A DNA stretch of 49,863 nt from Lapidilactobacillus wuchangensis (GTDB taxonomy: Bacteria > Bacillota > Bacilli > Lactobacillales > Lactobacillaceae), in contig NZ_RHOU01000014.1 of assembly GCF_003946645.1 (NCBI RefSeq), positions 1 to 49,863 on the forward strand, written 5' to 3'. The position numbers and the translations under genes are program-made. This document shows, piece after piece, positions 33,878 to 42,116 of the stretch; within the stretch, counting starts at the first letter, position 1; the number at the start of each line of letters is the position of its first letter. Under the pieces are notes generated by a model. That model made no database searches, had not been told where the DNA came from, and worked only from the letters and a program-made list of their open reading frames with translations.

Positions 33878-34300
33878 TTATTTTAACCAGCGGTGCCCAA
33901 ATTTTAGGCGGGGATCAAAAAGTACTTCTAATACGATGAAAGCGCCTAGTAAATGATACATGAGCGGTTCATAAAAATTAGCGTCGGTTAAAGTTGGTGT
34001 TAACCAAGATTGCAAGAACATCAGGACTGCCGTGATGGCAATGCTGACGAAGATTATTTCGGTGAGGACGATGCCAATTGATCTTATCCGTCGTTGGAGT
34101 AATTGATGCTGCTGCCAGGGATGTTTCCAAGAAAATAGTCGCATAACCAAGGCCATACCGATGAACGGACCAACTAAGGACCAGTTGACTTGTTCCAGGG
34201 AACTTGTTTGCCGAATTGCAGCAATTAATTGGGCCAGCACTAAGATACTGAAGAAAATGAATAGACTAACACCTAGGATTTGGCGTTTTTTTGACGACAT
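33878..34300 (-). CDS. Integral membrane protein, 140 aa
   Basis: Four hydrophobic segments (about residues 9-27, 43-58, 75-98 and 112-127) separated by basic loops (SWKHPWQQHQLLQRRIRS), giving a likely inside-facing N-terminus. No conserved motif is recognised. GGTGGG lies just before the ATG. The next gene upstream on the same strand is also a small membrane protein, 234 bp away, so a shared operon is uncertain. Confidence 0.55.
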   Translation of the reverse strand: MSSKKRQILGVSLFIFFSILVLAQLIAAIRQTSSLEQVNWSLVGPFIGMALVMRLFSWKHPWQQHQLLQRRIRSIGIVLTEIIFVSIAITAVLMFLQSWLTPTLTDANFYEPLMYHLLGAFIVLEVLFDPRLKFGHRWLK

Positions 34301-34473
34301 CGACCCACCGCCTTAATGATATAGTGATTAGCTGAACTTTATATTCCTAGCATATCATATCAGCGGAGGTAGTACTAGCTGTTGAGTGGCTTCAGCGTAA
34401 CTTTAAATTGCCGATATTATGGCCCTGAAAGCGTGATTGTTTTAAATGCACAGGTAATTTGGCCAAAATTAAA

Positions 34474-34504
34474 ACTCTGAATAACGTGATCACGGTGTTC
34501 AGAG
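34474..34504 (-). terminator. Terminator of the 81-aa membrane protein gene
   Basis: CTCTGAA / TTCAGAG with inner GTGATCAC palindrome; on the minus strand TTTTAATTTT follows. Confidence 0.6.
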
Positions 34505-34533
34505 CTTGCGTTTAAAATATTAAAATGGCGGGA

Positions 34534-34779
34534 CTAACGTTCATAGCGATAGAAGCCAAAACCACCAACAATTACAAAAAAGATTACGATAAATGGTAAA
34601 TAGTGCTGCTTCATTGGTGGCGCAATGAAGGTGCTAATAATTAAAATAGCGCCAAGAACCAAATAAGCAATGATATAGTAATTCAGATGCTTAACTTTCA
34701 GGTTCTTTTTCAATGATGGCAAAGTAATAACCGTTTCGGTTAATAGCGCGTAGATAACGATGAGAATAAATAATAACAT
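34534..34779 (-). CDS. Small membrane protein, 81 aa
   Basis: Three hydrophobic segments (about 2-17, 34-54 and 61-76), a lysine-rich loop (SLKKNLKVKH) and a basic C-terminus (YRYER). ATG 34779 is chosen because AGGAAA lies eight bases upstream; the frame remains open to 34842 without a ribosome site. Family unknown. Confidence 0.55.
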   Translation of the reverse strand: MLLFILIVIYALLTETVITLPSLKKNLKVKHLNYYIIAYLVLGAILIISTFIAPPMKQHYLPFIVIFFVIVGGFGFYRYER

Positions 34780-34911
34780 GTCCAATTTCCTTTTATCGCA
34801 GTTCATTGCGATGAATGAGATAAGATTGTAGTTAACAATCAATTACTTCTAATAGTAGGCGGTGGACAGGCCGCTTGTCAATAGTTAGGTGTTGAAGAGT
34901 GCAATGATTAA

Positions 34912-35817
34912 TTACAACTCAATCGTGGTTTTGAACGCAACGACGGCTTGACCAGTGACTTGCACTTGGGTTGGTTGGCCGGCGGTTAGTTGGACGCGAA
35001 CTTGGAGAAAACCTGGGCGCTGCATTTGTTCACCTTGGCTGGCAGTAAAAGTAAATTCGTGATTATTAACCAGTGTTGGGGCGAGCTGATAGTGAACGAG
35101 GTAAGCACCTAGTGGCCCATTAGCATTGCCGGTAACAGGATCTTCGTTAATGCCAGCTGCAGGATTAAACATGCGGCCATGAATTAATACCTCAGTTTCA
35201 GGCGTGATTGTAAATACATAGTAGCCAAAACCGCCAATTTTCTGGCTGATTTGTCGTAATTGAGTCAGGTCAGGTTGCAGTTGGTTGAGAATCGTCTGGT
35301 CTTTAACACCAATCATGACTTTACCGGCACCAGCAATGGCGATGGCAATCGGACAAGCGGGATTTAATTGATCGGTAGTCAGGCCCAAAGCGAGCAGAAT
35401 TTCAGTTTGGTTAGCTTGGGGCAGTGGCGGTTGAACTTTGATTGCGCCTAAGGTCATGGTGATGCGATAGTCGTCCAACTCGTGGTCAACCATTACTGGC
35501 AAAGTAGCCAGTTGCGTTTGTTGCTGTAAAGTCTGGGTGGTCAAGTGGTGTTCACGAGCGTTGATATACTGCGCGGCAATGGTCGCATGACCACAGAAGG
35601 GCACTTCAACCGTCGGTGTAAAAAAGCGCAGTCGTAAGTCAGCCTTGGAATCAGTAGGTTGGCAAATAAAAGCCGTCTCTGAATTGTTCAGTTCCCGGGC
35701 AATTTGTTGCATTTGCGCAGTCGTTAAATCATCGGCGGCGGTTACAACGCCAGCTGGATTACCAGTGAAACGAGTCGTTGTAAAGGCGTCAACTTGGTAA
35801 ACTTGATAAGTTTTCAT
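34912..35817 (-). CDS. PhzF family epimerase/isomerase-like protein
   Basis: A 301-aa protein of the PhzF/DapF fold: two similar domains with the active site between them. The N-terminal signature YQVDAFTTTRFTGNPAGVV and the catalytic Glu47 in LNNSETAF are intact, as are the FFTPTVEVPFCGHATIA motif and EDPVTGNANGPLGAYL in the second domain. Outside phenazine producers the reaction of these proteins is mostly unknown. AGGAG lies nine bases before the ATG. It follows the chitosanase gene after only 15 bp, so the two are probably co-transcribed. Confidence 0.85.
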   Translation of the reverse strand: MKTYQVYQVDAFTTTRFTGNPAGVVTAADDLTTAQMQQIARELNNSETAFICQPTDSKADLRLRFFTPTVEVPFCGHATIAAQYINAREHHLTTQTLQQQTQLATLPVMVDHELDDYRITMTLGAIKVQPPLPQANQTEILLALGLTTDQLNPACPIAIAIAGAGKVMIGVKDQTILNQLQPDLTQLRQISQKIGGFGYYVFTITPETEVLIHGRMFNPAAGINEDPVTGNANGPLGAYLVHYQLAPTLVNNHEFTFTASQGEQMQRPGFLQVRVQLTAGQPTQVQVTGQAVVAFKTTIEL

Positions 35818-35832
35818 AATGAAACTCCTTGA

Positions 35833-36639
35833 TTATTTTAAGTGATAATGGTCGCCGTACATTGTCCACGACAAAGGCCGCTGTAGATTGAATTTCTTTT
35901 GCCGAATAAATTGTTGCTGAGTTTTAATTCGGGATAAGTCTTGATGGGCGGTTTCTTGCCGCATGATTTTGGACCGACACTTCAGGAAAGTTTCTAAGTA
36001 GGTTGTCTGGGAGCCACCTTGGCTAGGTGTGCGGGCGTGCTGTTTTGCCTGCCGACGAATCCCACCGAAACTACTGGCGTCTGAGCCTGGGCCATGGACA
36101 ACTAAAGCGTCGTAGTAAATGTATTGCCCTAAAGGTCCGAGCCCGTCGGTTTTTGCGGCGGTTAAAGCGGGCTGCAAGTATTGTTGATTCAAGATATCAT
36201 TTTGAGCTTGAACGAAACGCTTGTCCTGGGCCGCCTGTTGCCAAGCCTTTACAAATTTCCGACCCAAACCCCGATGGCTAGCCGATCCCTGTACCTTTTT
36301 CAAAGCTGGGAGAAAAACGGTTAACGAATTACCTGGGCGTAACTTCTGATAACGTTGCACCACTTGCCGTAAATCACCAGTCGCGGTGGTAAAGCCAATA
36401 ATATCAGCGGTGTAGCCACGACCATCGCCAATATCTTCGATGTAAGCGTACTGCCGATGATAATTCGTAGTCGAATTCTCGGCACTAGCCACTAACGAGA
36501 AAGTCGTGTCGCGAAGTTGACCAGTGGCGATGGTAGCGTGATCTGATGGGGCAGCGTTAGTTAAATGGTGGTACCAGTAATAACCGCCACCTAGGCAAAT
36601 AATTAGAATCGCTAAACTGATGATCAATTTTTTATGCAT
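35833..36639 (-). CDS. GH46-family chitosanase, membrane-anchored
   Basis: A 268-aa endo-acting glycosidase that would cut chitosan (deacetylated chitin) outside the cell. Residues 5-23 are a membrane segment without an obvious cleavage site. SLVASAENS and YIEDIGDGRGYTADIIGF match the family core. By alignment to the Streptomyces enzyme the catalytic pair would be Glu54 and Asp72, 18 residues apart as expected. Length of the catalytic part (about 230 aa) is normal. Chitosanases are uncommon in lactobacilli and suggest contact with fungi or insects. The gene precedes the PhzF-like gene in the same operon. The start ATG has a modest ribosome site. Confidence 0.85.
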   Translation of the reverse strand: MHKKLIISLAILIICLGGGYYWYHHLTNAAPSDHATIATGQLRDTTFSLVASAENSTTNYHRQYAYIEDIGDGRGYTADIIGFTTATGDLRQVVQRYQKLRPGNSLTVFLPALKKVQGSASHRGLGRKFVKAWQQAAQDKRFVQAQNDILNQQYLQPALTAAKTDGLGPLGQYIYYDALVVHGPGSDASSFGGIRRQAKQHARTPSQGGSQTTYLETFLKCRSKIMRQETAHQDLSRIKTQQQFIRQKKFNLQRPLSWTMYGDHYHLK

Positions 36640-37021
36640 TAATGGGTGAACCTGTCCAGAAAATAAATTTTTGGGGCGTTGATCATAATTAAGCTAGCGC
36701 ACTGAAGGTTACTTGCTAGCTAATACTAATATAACAGAGTGTGACAAAAGGCGGTTAGCCGGTGAGTAAACACGAAAAACAACGAACAATTCCTCAGACG
36801 AATTGTTCGTTGTTTTTGTCGTTAAGCGGAACCGGCTGCCTTTTGAGAACACGTTTCAGCAGCTAATGTTCATTTTGTTTTTGAAGAAAAGACTTATGTC
36901 ACAGCCTGTTGTCGTTAAGTGGCCGCAATTGTCCTATGGGAACCTGGTTAGGCTATTGCATGTCCGTTGGGATTTGCTAAATTAGGCTGCGATCGCGGAC
37001 GGAAGAATTATTTTTCGATAT
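36640..37021. other. Intergenic stretch with a terminator and no gene
   Basis: Apart from the hairpin at 36775-36818 I see no promoter, repeat or ORF with a ribosome site. The hairpin lies upstream of the chitosanase gene and downstream of the Gtf3-like gene's stop only across 200 bp, so its partner gene is unclear. Confidence 0.35.
36775..36818. terminator. Terminator-like hairpin
   Basis: AACAACGAACAATTC / GAATTGTTCGTTGTT followed by T5 and then GTCGTTAAGCGG. The trailing segment is the same as after the terminator at 2746-2786. Confidence 0.65.
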
Positions 37022-38146
37022 TTATTGTGGCTGGTAAGCGTGATCCTTGATCATACCGATAACATCGAGATAGGCCTTTTTCAAATAATAACCATTGCGA
37101 ATTAGGCCACTGATATGTTGGACGTTGTTGAGCATTTCTGTGTATTGCTGGTTGTTCAAGGCCGCAATTTTTCCGGGCAACTGATCCAGTGTATCAATAG
37201 TCAAGCCCAGACCATTCTTTTCAACAAAAGCGGCCAATGGGGATTTGGACCAGATGACAACTGGTTCGTCGGCTGCTAAATACATTGGAAATTTCGCCGG
37301 GGTATTGTACTGCTCGTATTCGCCTAATCGTCCAGTTACTTGCGGATAACTAGTTGAATCCCAAACCAAACCAAAGGAACCTTTAAGTTCTTGGGCAATC
37401 GCTTCTGGATCAGCATGGGGATACAAGGTGACATTGGCGTGATCACGCAACTTGAGTTGGTCCGAATCGTCACCATAGGCATTAATTTTGAAATCAGCCG
37501 GTAATTGACTTAAAAACTGGGCCTTCAGAAAAGCACCAGCATAATCTAAACCTTGGCCTAATTCGCGGCGTGGTTGGAAGTATTCGCAGGCGTAGCCACT
37601 AGGACCATAAATCGCAATGTTAGGTGTCAGTGGTGTCTTGGTTAGTTGAGCTTGTTGTTGCAGTCTGGTGGCCATATTTTCTGAGTGGACGATCAAGCCA
37701 TCTGCCTGACTCAAAAAGTGTATTTCTAGCGTATAAGGCATTGTTTGCCGATAGCTGGCTAATTCAGCGGCTGTTAAAGTCGCTGGTAAGGCTGGAAGAT
37801 CTCGCCAACTAGCAATATCATCAATGATAAAAATCAGGCTGGCTCCAAATTGATGAATTCGATCAATCAACATTTGACACCAGTTCTGAGATTGAAAGCT
37901 TGAAAATGGCCAATGAACGAAAACCAAATCGTCTTTTTTCAAGCCACCCAGTAGACCATCTAGCCGGGCACTTAAAACATCGTGAGGTTCGTCGTCCCAG
38001 CGATAGCGAAAGCCTTTAATTAAATTAATCCCAATTTGTTGGGCAAATAGTTCGCGATCATGATGGCACTTGCCAACGGCACCAATATCCCAAGCAGGAT
38101 AGCCATGTTCACTGGTATTGTTGAGGTGAATTAAATAAGCAGGCAT
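37022..38146 (-). CDS. Gtf3-like glycosyltransferase (adhesin glycosylation)
   Basis: A 374-aa cytoplasmic enzyme of the Gtf3/Nss type, which in streptococci adds the second sugar (often glucose) onto GlcNAc-modified serine-rich repeat adhesins. The family's N-terminal pattern DLVFVHWPFSSFQSQNW followed by IFIIDDIASWRDLP is clear. Further on come ANLTLYP-like and GLVWDSTSY, then EYEQYNTPAKFPMYLAADEPVVIW, the usual substrate-binding end. GGAG lies seven bases before the ATG. A second, related enzyme is encoded 73 bp upstream on the same strand. Both face the secA2 locus, supporting a role in that glycan. Donor sugar not known. Confidence 0.82.
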   Translation of the reverse strand: MPAYLIHLNNTSEHGYPAWDIGAVGKCHHDRELFAQQIGINLIKGFRYRWDDEPHDVLSARLDGLLGGLKKDDLVFVHWPFSSFQSQNWCQMLIDRIHQFGASLIFIIDDIASWRDLPALPATLTAAELASYRQTMPYTLEIHFLSQADGLIVHSENMATRLQQQAQLTKTPLTPNIAIYGPSGYACEYFQPRRELGQGLDYAGAFLKAQFLSQLPADFKINAYGDDSDQLKLRDHANVTLYPHADPEAIAQELKGSFGLVWDSTSYPQVTGRLGEYEQYNTPAKFPMYLAADEPVVIWSKSPLAAFVEKNGLGLTIDTLDQLPGKIAALNNQQYTEMLNNVQHISGLIRNGYYLKKAYLDVIGMIKDHAYQPQ

Positions 38147-38219
38147 AAATTGCTCCTTGTTAATTTTTGATTGATTTAAAAGCGGATGCTACTGAAAAAT
38201 CCAACGTTGTTGACAGCGG

Positions 38220-39269
38220 TTAATTAAGTTTAAACGCTGGAAAAATTAGGGCTTGTTCGGCAGCTTGCAGCCCTTGACGCGTGAACCAGCCGTCACGCAG
38301 TAATTGGCCGAAGTGACTAACGTTCGTTAACATTGTGGCGATTTGTTGGTCACTGAGTGCGGCGAGCACATGATCCAATTGGTCTAAATTATCAATGGCA
38401 ATGCCTAAATGATTTTGAACAATCAGCTCAGCCACGGCGGCTTGCCGCCAAACGATGACTGGTAAACCATGGGCGAGATACATCGAAACCTTATGGGGAT
38501 GATTGTACTGAGTATAATCGCGATAACGGAATTCTGGGGTGTTACTGTCCCAGGCCAACCCAAATGTTTGTGGTAGTTCTTGAATTAAGTCCCAACGTGG
38601 ACGGCTGCCTAAATAATTAACTTGTGGGTTTGCTTGCAATTCTTCAGTGGTCGCCGCGTCACTGACACCAAAGACAGTAATTGGGGTTTGATAGTGCCAC
38701 TGACTTAAATAGTCGGATTTTAAGATATTCCCCGCAATCACAGCGCCGCGTTGAAAGTTAGCTGGCGAAATAGTGTAACGACTGTCATCATGATTGTCAT
38801 CAAGGTAATCCAGTAATTGCTGATAAACCATTTTAGTCGTGACCCCAAGTTCCTGTAGCTTGGCAGCCATTCGTTGATTATGAACAATCAGGACGTCACA
38901 ACTGTTAAAGTAGGCAATCTCATCAAGAAAAACGGCCGTGTCTGGCTGATTGCGCAAAGTAAGGACATCATGGATCAGACAAATCACTTTAACATTGCGC
39001 ACATGCATTAATTCAATAAAGCGGGTTTCAAAGCGAGCACTATTAAGTGACGGGTATTGGTAAACTAAGAGATCTCCTGGTGCAATTGCCGCCGTAATAC
39101 CGTCAATGCGGGAGCTTAAGGCTTGGTCGCTTTCACCGGCATCGTTATAGCGGAAAATATTACTAATCTGATAACCCATTTTTTTAGCAATCTGAGCAAT
39201 ATCAGCTTTAGCTTGGCGAGTGGCGTCTCGTGTTGTCGGTTGAATAATATCAGTGATCCATTTCTTCAT
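38220..39269 (-). CDS. Gtf3-like glycosyltransferase, second copy
   Basis: A 349-aa paralogue of the downstream enzyme. Equivalent blocks: DLLVYQYPSLNSARFE, VKVICLIHDVLTLRNQP, and GLAWDSNTPEFRYRDYTQYNHPHKVSMYLA near the end. Although similar in layout it has diverged strongly, so donor or acceptor specificity probably differs and the two may act in sequence on one glycan. ATG 39269 has GGGGAG ten bases upstream; the ATG at 39278 is too close to it. Preceded by the terminator of the 62-aa gene, so it must have its own promoter or depend on readthrough. Confidence 0.8.
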   Translation of the reverse strand: MKKWITDIIQPTTRDATRQAKADIAQIAKKMGYQISNIFRYNDAGESDQALSSRIDGITAAIAPGDLLVYQYPSLNSARFETRFIELMHVRNVKVICLIHDVLTLRNQPDTAVFLDEIAYFNSCDVLIVHNQRMAAKLQELGVTTKMVYQQLLDYLDDNHDDSRYTISPANFQRGAVIAGNILKSDYLSQWHYQTPITVFGVSDAATTEELQANPQVNYLGSRPRWDLIQELPQTFGLAWDSNTPEFRYRDYTQYNHPHKVSMYLAHGLPVIVWRQAAVAELIVQNHLGIAIDNLDQLDHVLAALSDQQIATMLTNVSHFGQLLRDGWFTRQGLQAAEQALIFPAFKLN

Positions 39270-39303
39270 AGTTATCATGCTCCCCATTAATTTAAGATAC
39301 GAT

Positions 39304-39364
39304 AATAAAAAGACCAGTTAAATCAACAAGTCCCCCGAGTTGTCTGATGCGATTTAACTGATCA
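39304..39364 (-). terminator. Terminator of the 62-aa membrane protein gene
   Basis: Minus strand: GATCAGTTAAATC ... GATTTAACTGGTC then TTTTTATT, with an inner ACAACTC/GACTTGT-like stem. Starts six bases after the stop codon. Confidence 0.75.
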
Positions 39365-39369
39365 AATGT

Positions 39370-39558
39370 TTAAAGGATTCGTAAAAGTGGATAAAGAATG
39401 CCAATTAGAACGACGACGGCAATTGCCACTGAAATAATAATATTTGTTGCTTTGCCAGTCGACTCTTTCTTTTCTTCAGGATCAGTCACATATTTCTTTT
39501 CCTGATGCAGTCGAAAAGAAATGTCTTGGTCCAACATATCTTTTTTATTTTTTTTCAT
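39370..39558 (-). CDS. Small single-span membrane protein beside secA2
   Basis: A 62-aa protein: a charged N-terminal half rich in Lys and Glu (MKKNKKDMLDQDISF, then EEKKESTGK) and one C-terminal membrane segment (residues about 40-59). This topology is like SecE and like small accessory Sec subunits such as Asp4, but similarity at the residue level is not evident. No ribosome site precedes the ATG, and TATAAT lies only 12 bases or so upstream, so the mRNA would be nearly leaderless. It is divergent from secA2, shares its regulatory region and has its own terminator. A SecE/Asp4-like role is an inference from position and topology. Confidence 0.5.
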   Translation of the reverse strand: MKKNKKDMLDQDISFRLHQEKKYVTDPEEKKESTGKATNIIISVAIAVVVLIGILYPLLRIL

Positions 39559-39567
39559 GATGTTATA

Positions 39568-39597
39568 ATTATAGCTATGTTTTCACGTGAAAATCAA
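39568..39597 (-). promoter_or_regulatory. Divergent promoter region with palindromic operator
   Basis: Minus strand TTGATT (39597-39592), 18-bp spacer, TATAAT (39573-39568) drives the 62-aa gene. A perfect 14-bp palindrome TTTTCACGTGAAAA (39580-39593) sits between the two boxes and 22 bp before the secA2 ATG. This is a good place for a repressor acting on both genes. Confidence 0.55.
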
Positions 39598-39614
39598 TAC
39601 ATTGGGGAAAACAA

Positions 39615-42017
39615 ATGAGTCCTTGGGGGGATGCTGCTATGTTGTTTTCACGCTCACGGGTGCCCCAGCGATATTTACGTCAGCTTCGAGCTGTTAATGC
39701 CTTGGCGTCAAAATATCGGGCAATGTCTGATGAACAATTAAGAGCGCAGACCAAGTTGTTTCGCGAACAATTACAGGCCGGGAAATCACTTAATTCAATT
39801 AAAATTGCAGCATTTGCGGTGGTTCGCGAAGCGGATCAGCGCGTTTTAGGGATGTTTCCGTTTGATGTTCAAGTCTTAGGTGCGTTAGTCATGCAGGACG
39901 GTAACGTTGCCGAAATGCGAACCGGTGAAGGCAAGACCTTAACCGCCACGATGCCCATGTATTTAAATGGTCTAACTGGACCGGGTAATTTTCTAGTGAC
40001 AGCTAATGAATACTTGGCTGATCGTGATGCCCATGAAATGGGTCGAGTCTATCAGTGGCTAGGATTAAACGTGCAATCTGGCGTGCCAGCTTATGGTGAG
40101 AGCTCAGATGATCGTGACTTACATAAGATTTATCAAGCTGACATTGTTTACACAACCAACTCGACTTTGGGCTTCGATTATTTAATGGATAATTTGGCAG
40201 GAACAGCGGCTGAAGAATTCTTACAAGGTTTTCGCTTTGCTTTGATTGATGAAGTTGATGCTGTGTTGCTGGACTCAGCTTCGATGCCATTAATTATTTC
40301 AGGCGTACCGCGAGTACAATCAAATTTGTTTGGTCTCGCTGATCAAGTGGTCCAATTATTGGAAGAGGAGACCGACTTTGAAAGAAGTCCTGATCATAAG
40401 AAAGTTTGGTTCACGCCCACGGGGATTACAGATATTGAACATTATTTAGGTATTACTGGCTTGCTGACTAAACCTCAGCGCCAATTGTATCGTCATCTGT
40501 TATTGGCTTTGCGCGCACATCAGATTTTAATTCGTGATCGTGATTATATGGTCGATGAAGATGGGGTTTCATTACTGGATTTGGCTAACGGCCGCAAATT
40601 AAAAGGGATGCGTTTGGAGGCTGGGTTACATCAGGCTCTGGAAGCAAAAGAGCATGTTAAAATCAGTAGTCAAACGCGAACGATGGCTTCAATCACGTTC
40701 CAAAATTTATTTAGGATGTTTAGCCATTTGTGTGGCATGACCGGGACGGCAATGACTGATGCAGCCGAATTCCAAGAAACGTATCGCTTGGATGTGGTTC
40801 GGATTCCGACTAACAAACCATCATTGCGAATTGATCAACCTGACCGGCTATTTACAACCACTGAGGCTAAATTAGACAGCGCCGTTGCTTTAATCAAGCA
40901 GGAGCATGATAAAGGTCGACCAATCTTGATTGAAACCGGCTCAGTTTCCTTGTCTGACCTTTTTTCACGAATTTTATTGCGCGAACAGATTCCCCATAAC
41001 TTGTTGAATGCTCATAGTGCCGCGAAGGAAGCATTAATTGTTAAAGATGCCGGTCAGTTGAATGCTGTGACAGTGGCCACTTCAATGGCTGGTCGCGGAA
41101 CGGACATTTCTCTGGGAAAAGGCGTGCCTGAACTAGGTGGCCTATTAGTTGTAGGCACGGAAAGAATGAAAAGTGTTCGGGTTGATAACCAATTACGTGG
41201 TCGTGCTGGCCGCCAAGGTTCTCCTGGAGCAAGCGTGTTTTTTGTTTCGGTTGAAGACCCGATATTATTGGAAAATGGTCCTAAATGGTTACGGAAATAT
41301 CGACGTAAACTTCGTCGTCACAGTCAGTCCGCGTCAACAGAAGACTTGCCAATCACCCGGCGTAAGTTTAAGCGTCTGATTAATCAGGCCCAACATCATG
41401 CGGAGAAAGGTGATCGCGAAACCCGCTTTCATACGCTGCAATACGCAGAAATAATGCGGGTGCAACGGGATAATATTTATGCCACCCGGAAACGGATTAT
41501 GGTTGCCCCTTCAGTTGACCGCGAATTAAATAGTGTGTTTGACAAAGCGGCGAATGCTTTCGCTACTGGCGCCGACGTAACTCGTTCGCAGCTGGGAGAC
41601 TATATTCTAAATAATATTGATAACCAAGCGATTGTTACAGATATTCTCAGTACTGATTGGCAGGCGACTTCGGTTGCGACCACGCAGCAACTGTTAAAGA
41701 AATTGATGACCGACCGCTTTCAGCAGCAATGTGCTCAGCTCAAAATGGCCGACCAACAAATTTATTTTGAGCGGATGTGTTTGCTTAAGGCGCTTGATAA
41801 CGCTTGGATCGAACAAGTTGATATGTTGAAGCAACTAGAACAGATTGCGGCCAACTTAGGGACGGCGCAACATGACCCGCTACTTGAATACTTAAAAGAT
41901 GGTCGTGCTGCATTTGAAAAGATGAAACAGTTATTTGCGCAACAGGCAGTTCGCAATTTGTTGTTATCGCAGTTTCAATTTAACGAGAATGGCACGATTG
42001 AGGTTATTTACCCATAA
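39615..42017 (+). CDS. secA2: Accessory Sec system translocase ATPase SecA2
   Basis: An 800-aa motor ATPase that pushes the serine-rich adhesin through SecY2. It has the SecA order: Walker A RTGEGKTLTATMP (about residue 101), DEVDAVLLDS (about 215), preprotein cross-linking domain, then the second helicase half with MAGRGTDISL and QLRGRAGRQGSPG (about 525). The helical scaffold follows. It lacks the C-terminal zinc/linker tail of housekeeping SecA, as SecA2 proteins do. ATG 39615 has GGGG seven bases upstream; ATG 39639 with GGGGGG eight bases upstream is an alternative. First gene of the secA2-secY2-gtfA-gtfB cluster. Confidence 0.93.
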   Translation: MSPWGDAAMLFSRSRVPQRYLRQLRAVNALASKYRAMSDEQLRAQTKLFREQLQAGKSLNSIKIAAFAVVREADQRVLGMFPFDVQVLGALVMQDGNVAEMRTGEGKTLTATMPMYLNGLTGPGNFLVTANEYLADRDAHEMGRVYQWLGLNVQSGVPAYGESSDDRDLHKIYQADIVYTTNSTLGFDYLMDNLAGTAAEEFLQGFRFALIDEVDAVLLDSASMPLIISGVPRVQSNLFGLADQVVQLLEEETDFERSPDHKKVWFTPTGITDIEHYLGITGLLTKPQRQLYRHLLLALRAHQILIRDRDYMVDEDGVSLLDLANGRKLKGMRLEAGLHQALEAKEHVKISSQTRTMASITFQNLFRMFSHLCGMTGTAMTDAAEFQETYRLDVVRIPTNKPSLRIDQPDRLFTTTEAKLDSAVALIKQEHDKGRPILIETGSVSLSDLFSRILLREQIPHNLLNAHSAAKEALIVKDAGQLNAVTVATSMAGRGTDISLGKGVPELGGLLVVGTERMKSVRVDNQLRGRAGRQGSPGASVFFVSVEDPILLENGPKWLRKYRRKLRRHSQSASTEDLPITRRKFKRLINQAQHHAEKGDRETRFHTLQYAEIMRVQRDNIYATRKRIMVAPSVDRELNSVFDKAANAFATGADVTRSQLGDYILNNIDNQAIVTDILSTDWQATSVATTQQLLKKLMTDRFQQQCAQLKMADQQIYFERMCLLKALDNAWIEQVDMLKQLEQIAANLGTAQHDPLLEYLKDGRAAFEKMKQLFAQQAVRNLLLSQFQFNENGTIEVIYP

Positions 42018-42116
42018 ACTGATTTATGGTTGAGATACTCAGAGGCGCCTACCAGTTAATTAGTAGTGAGAACCAAATAGAGTTGATCAAGTAGTTTGAA
42101 AGGCAGGTGGGATTAA

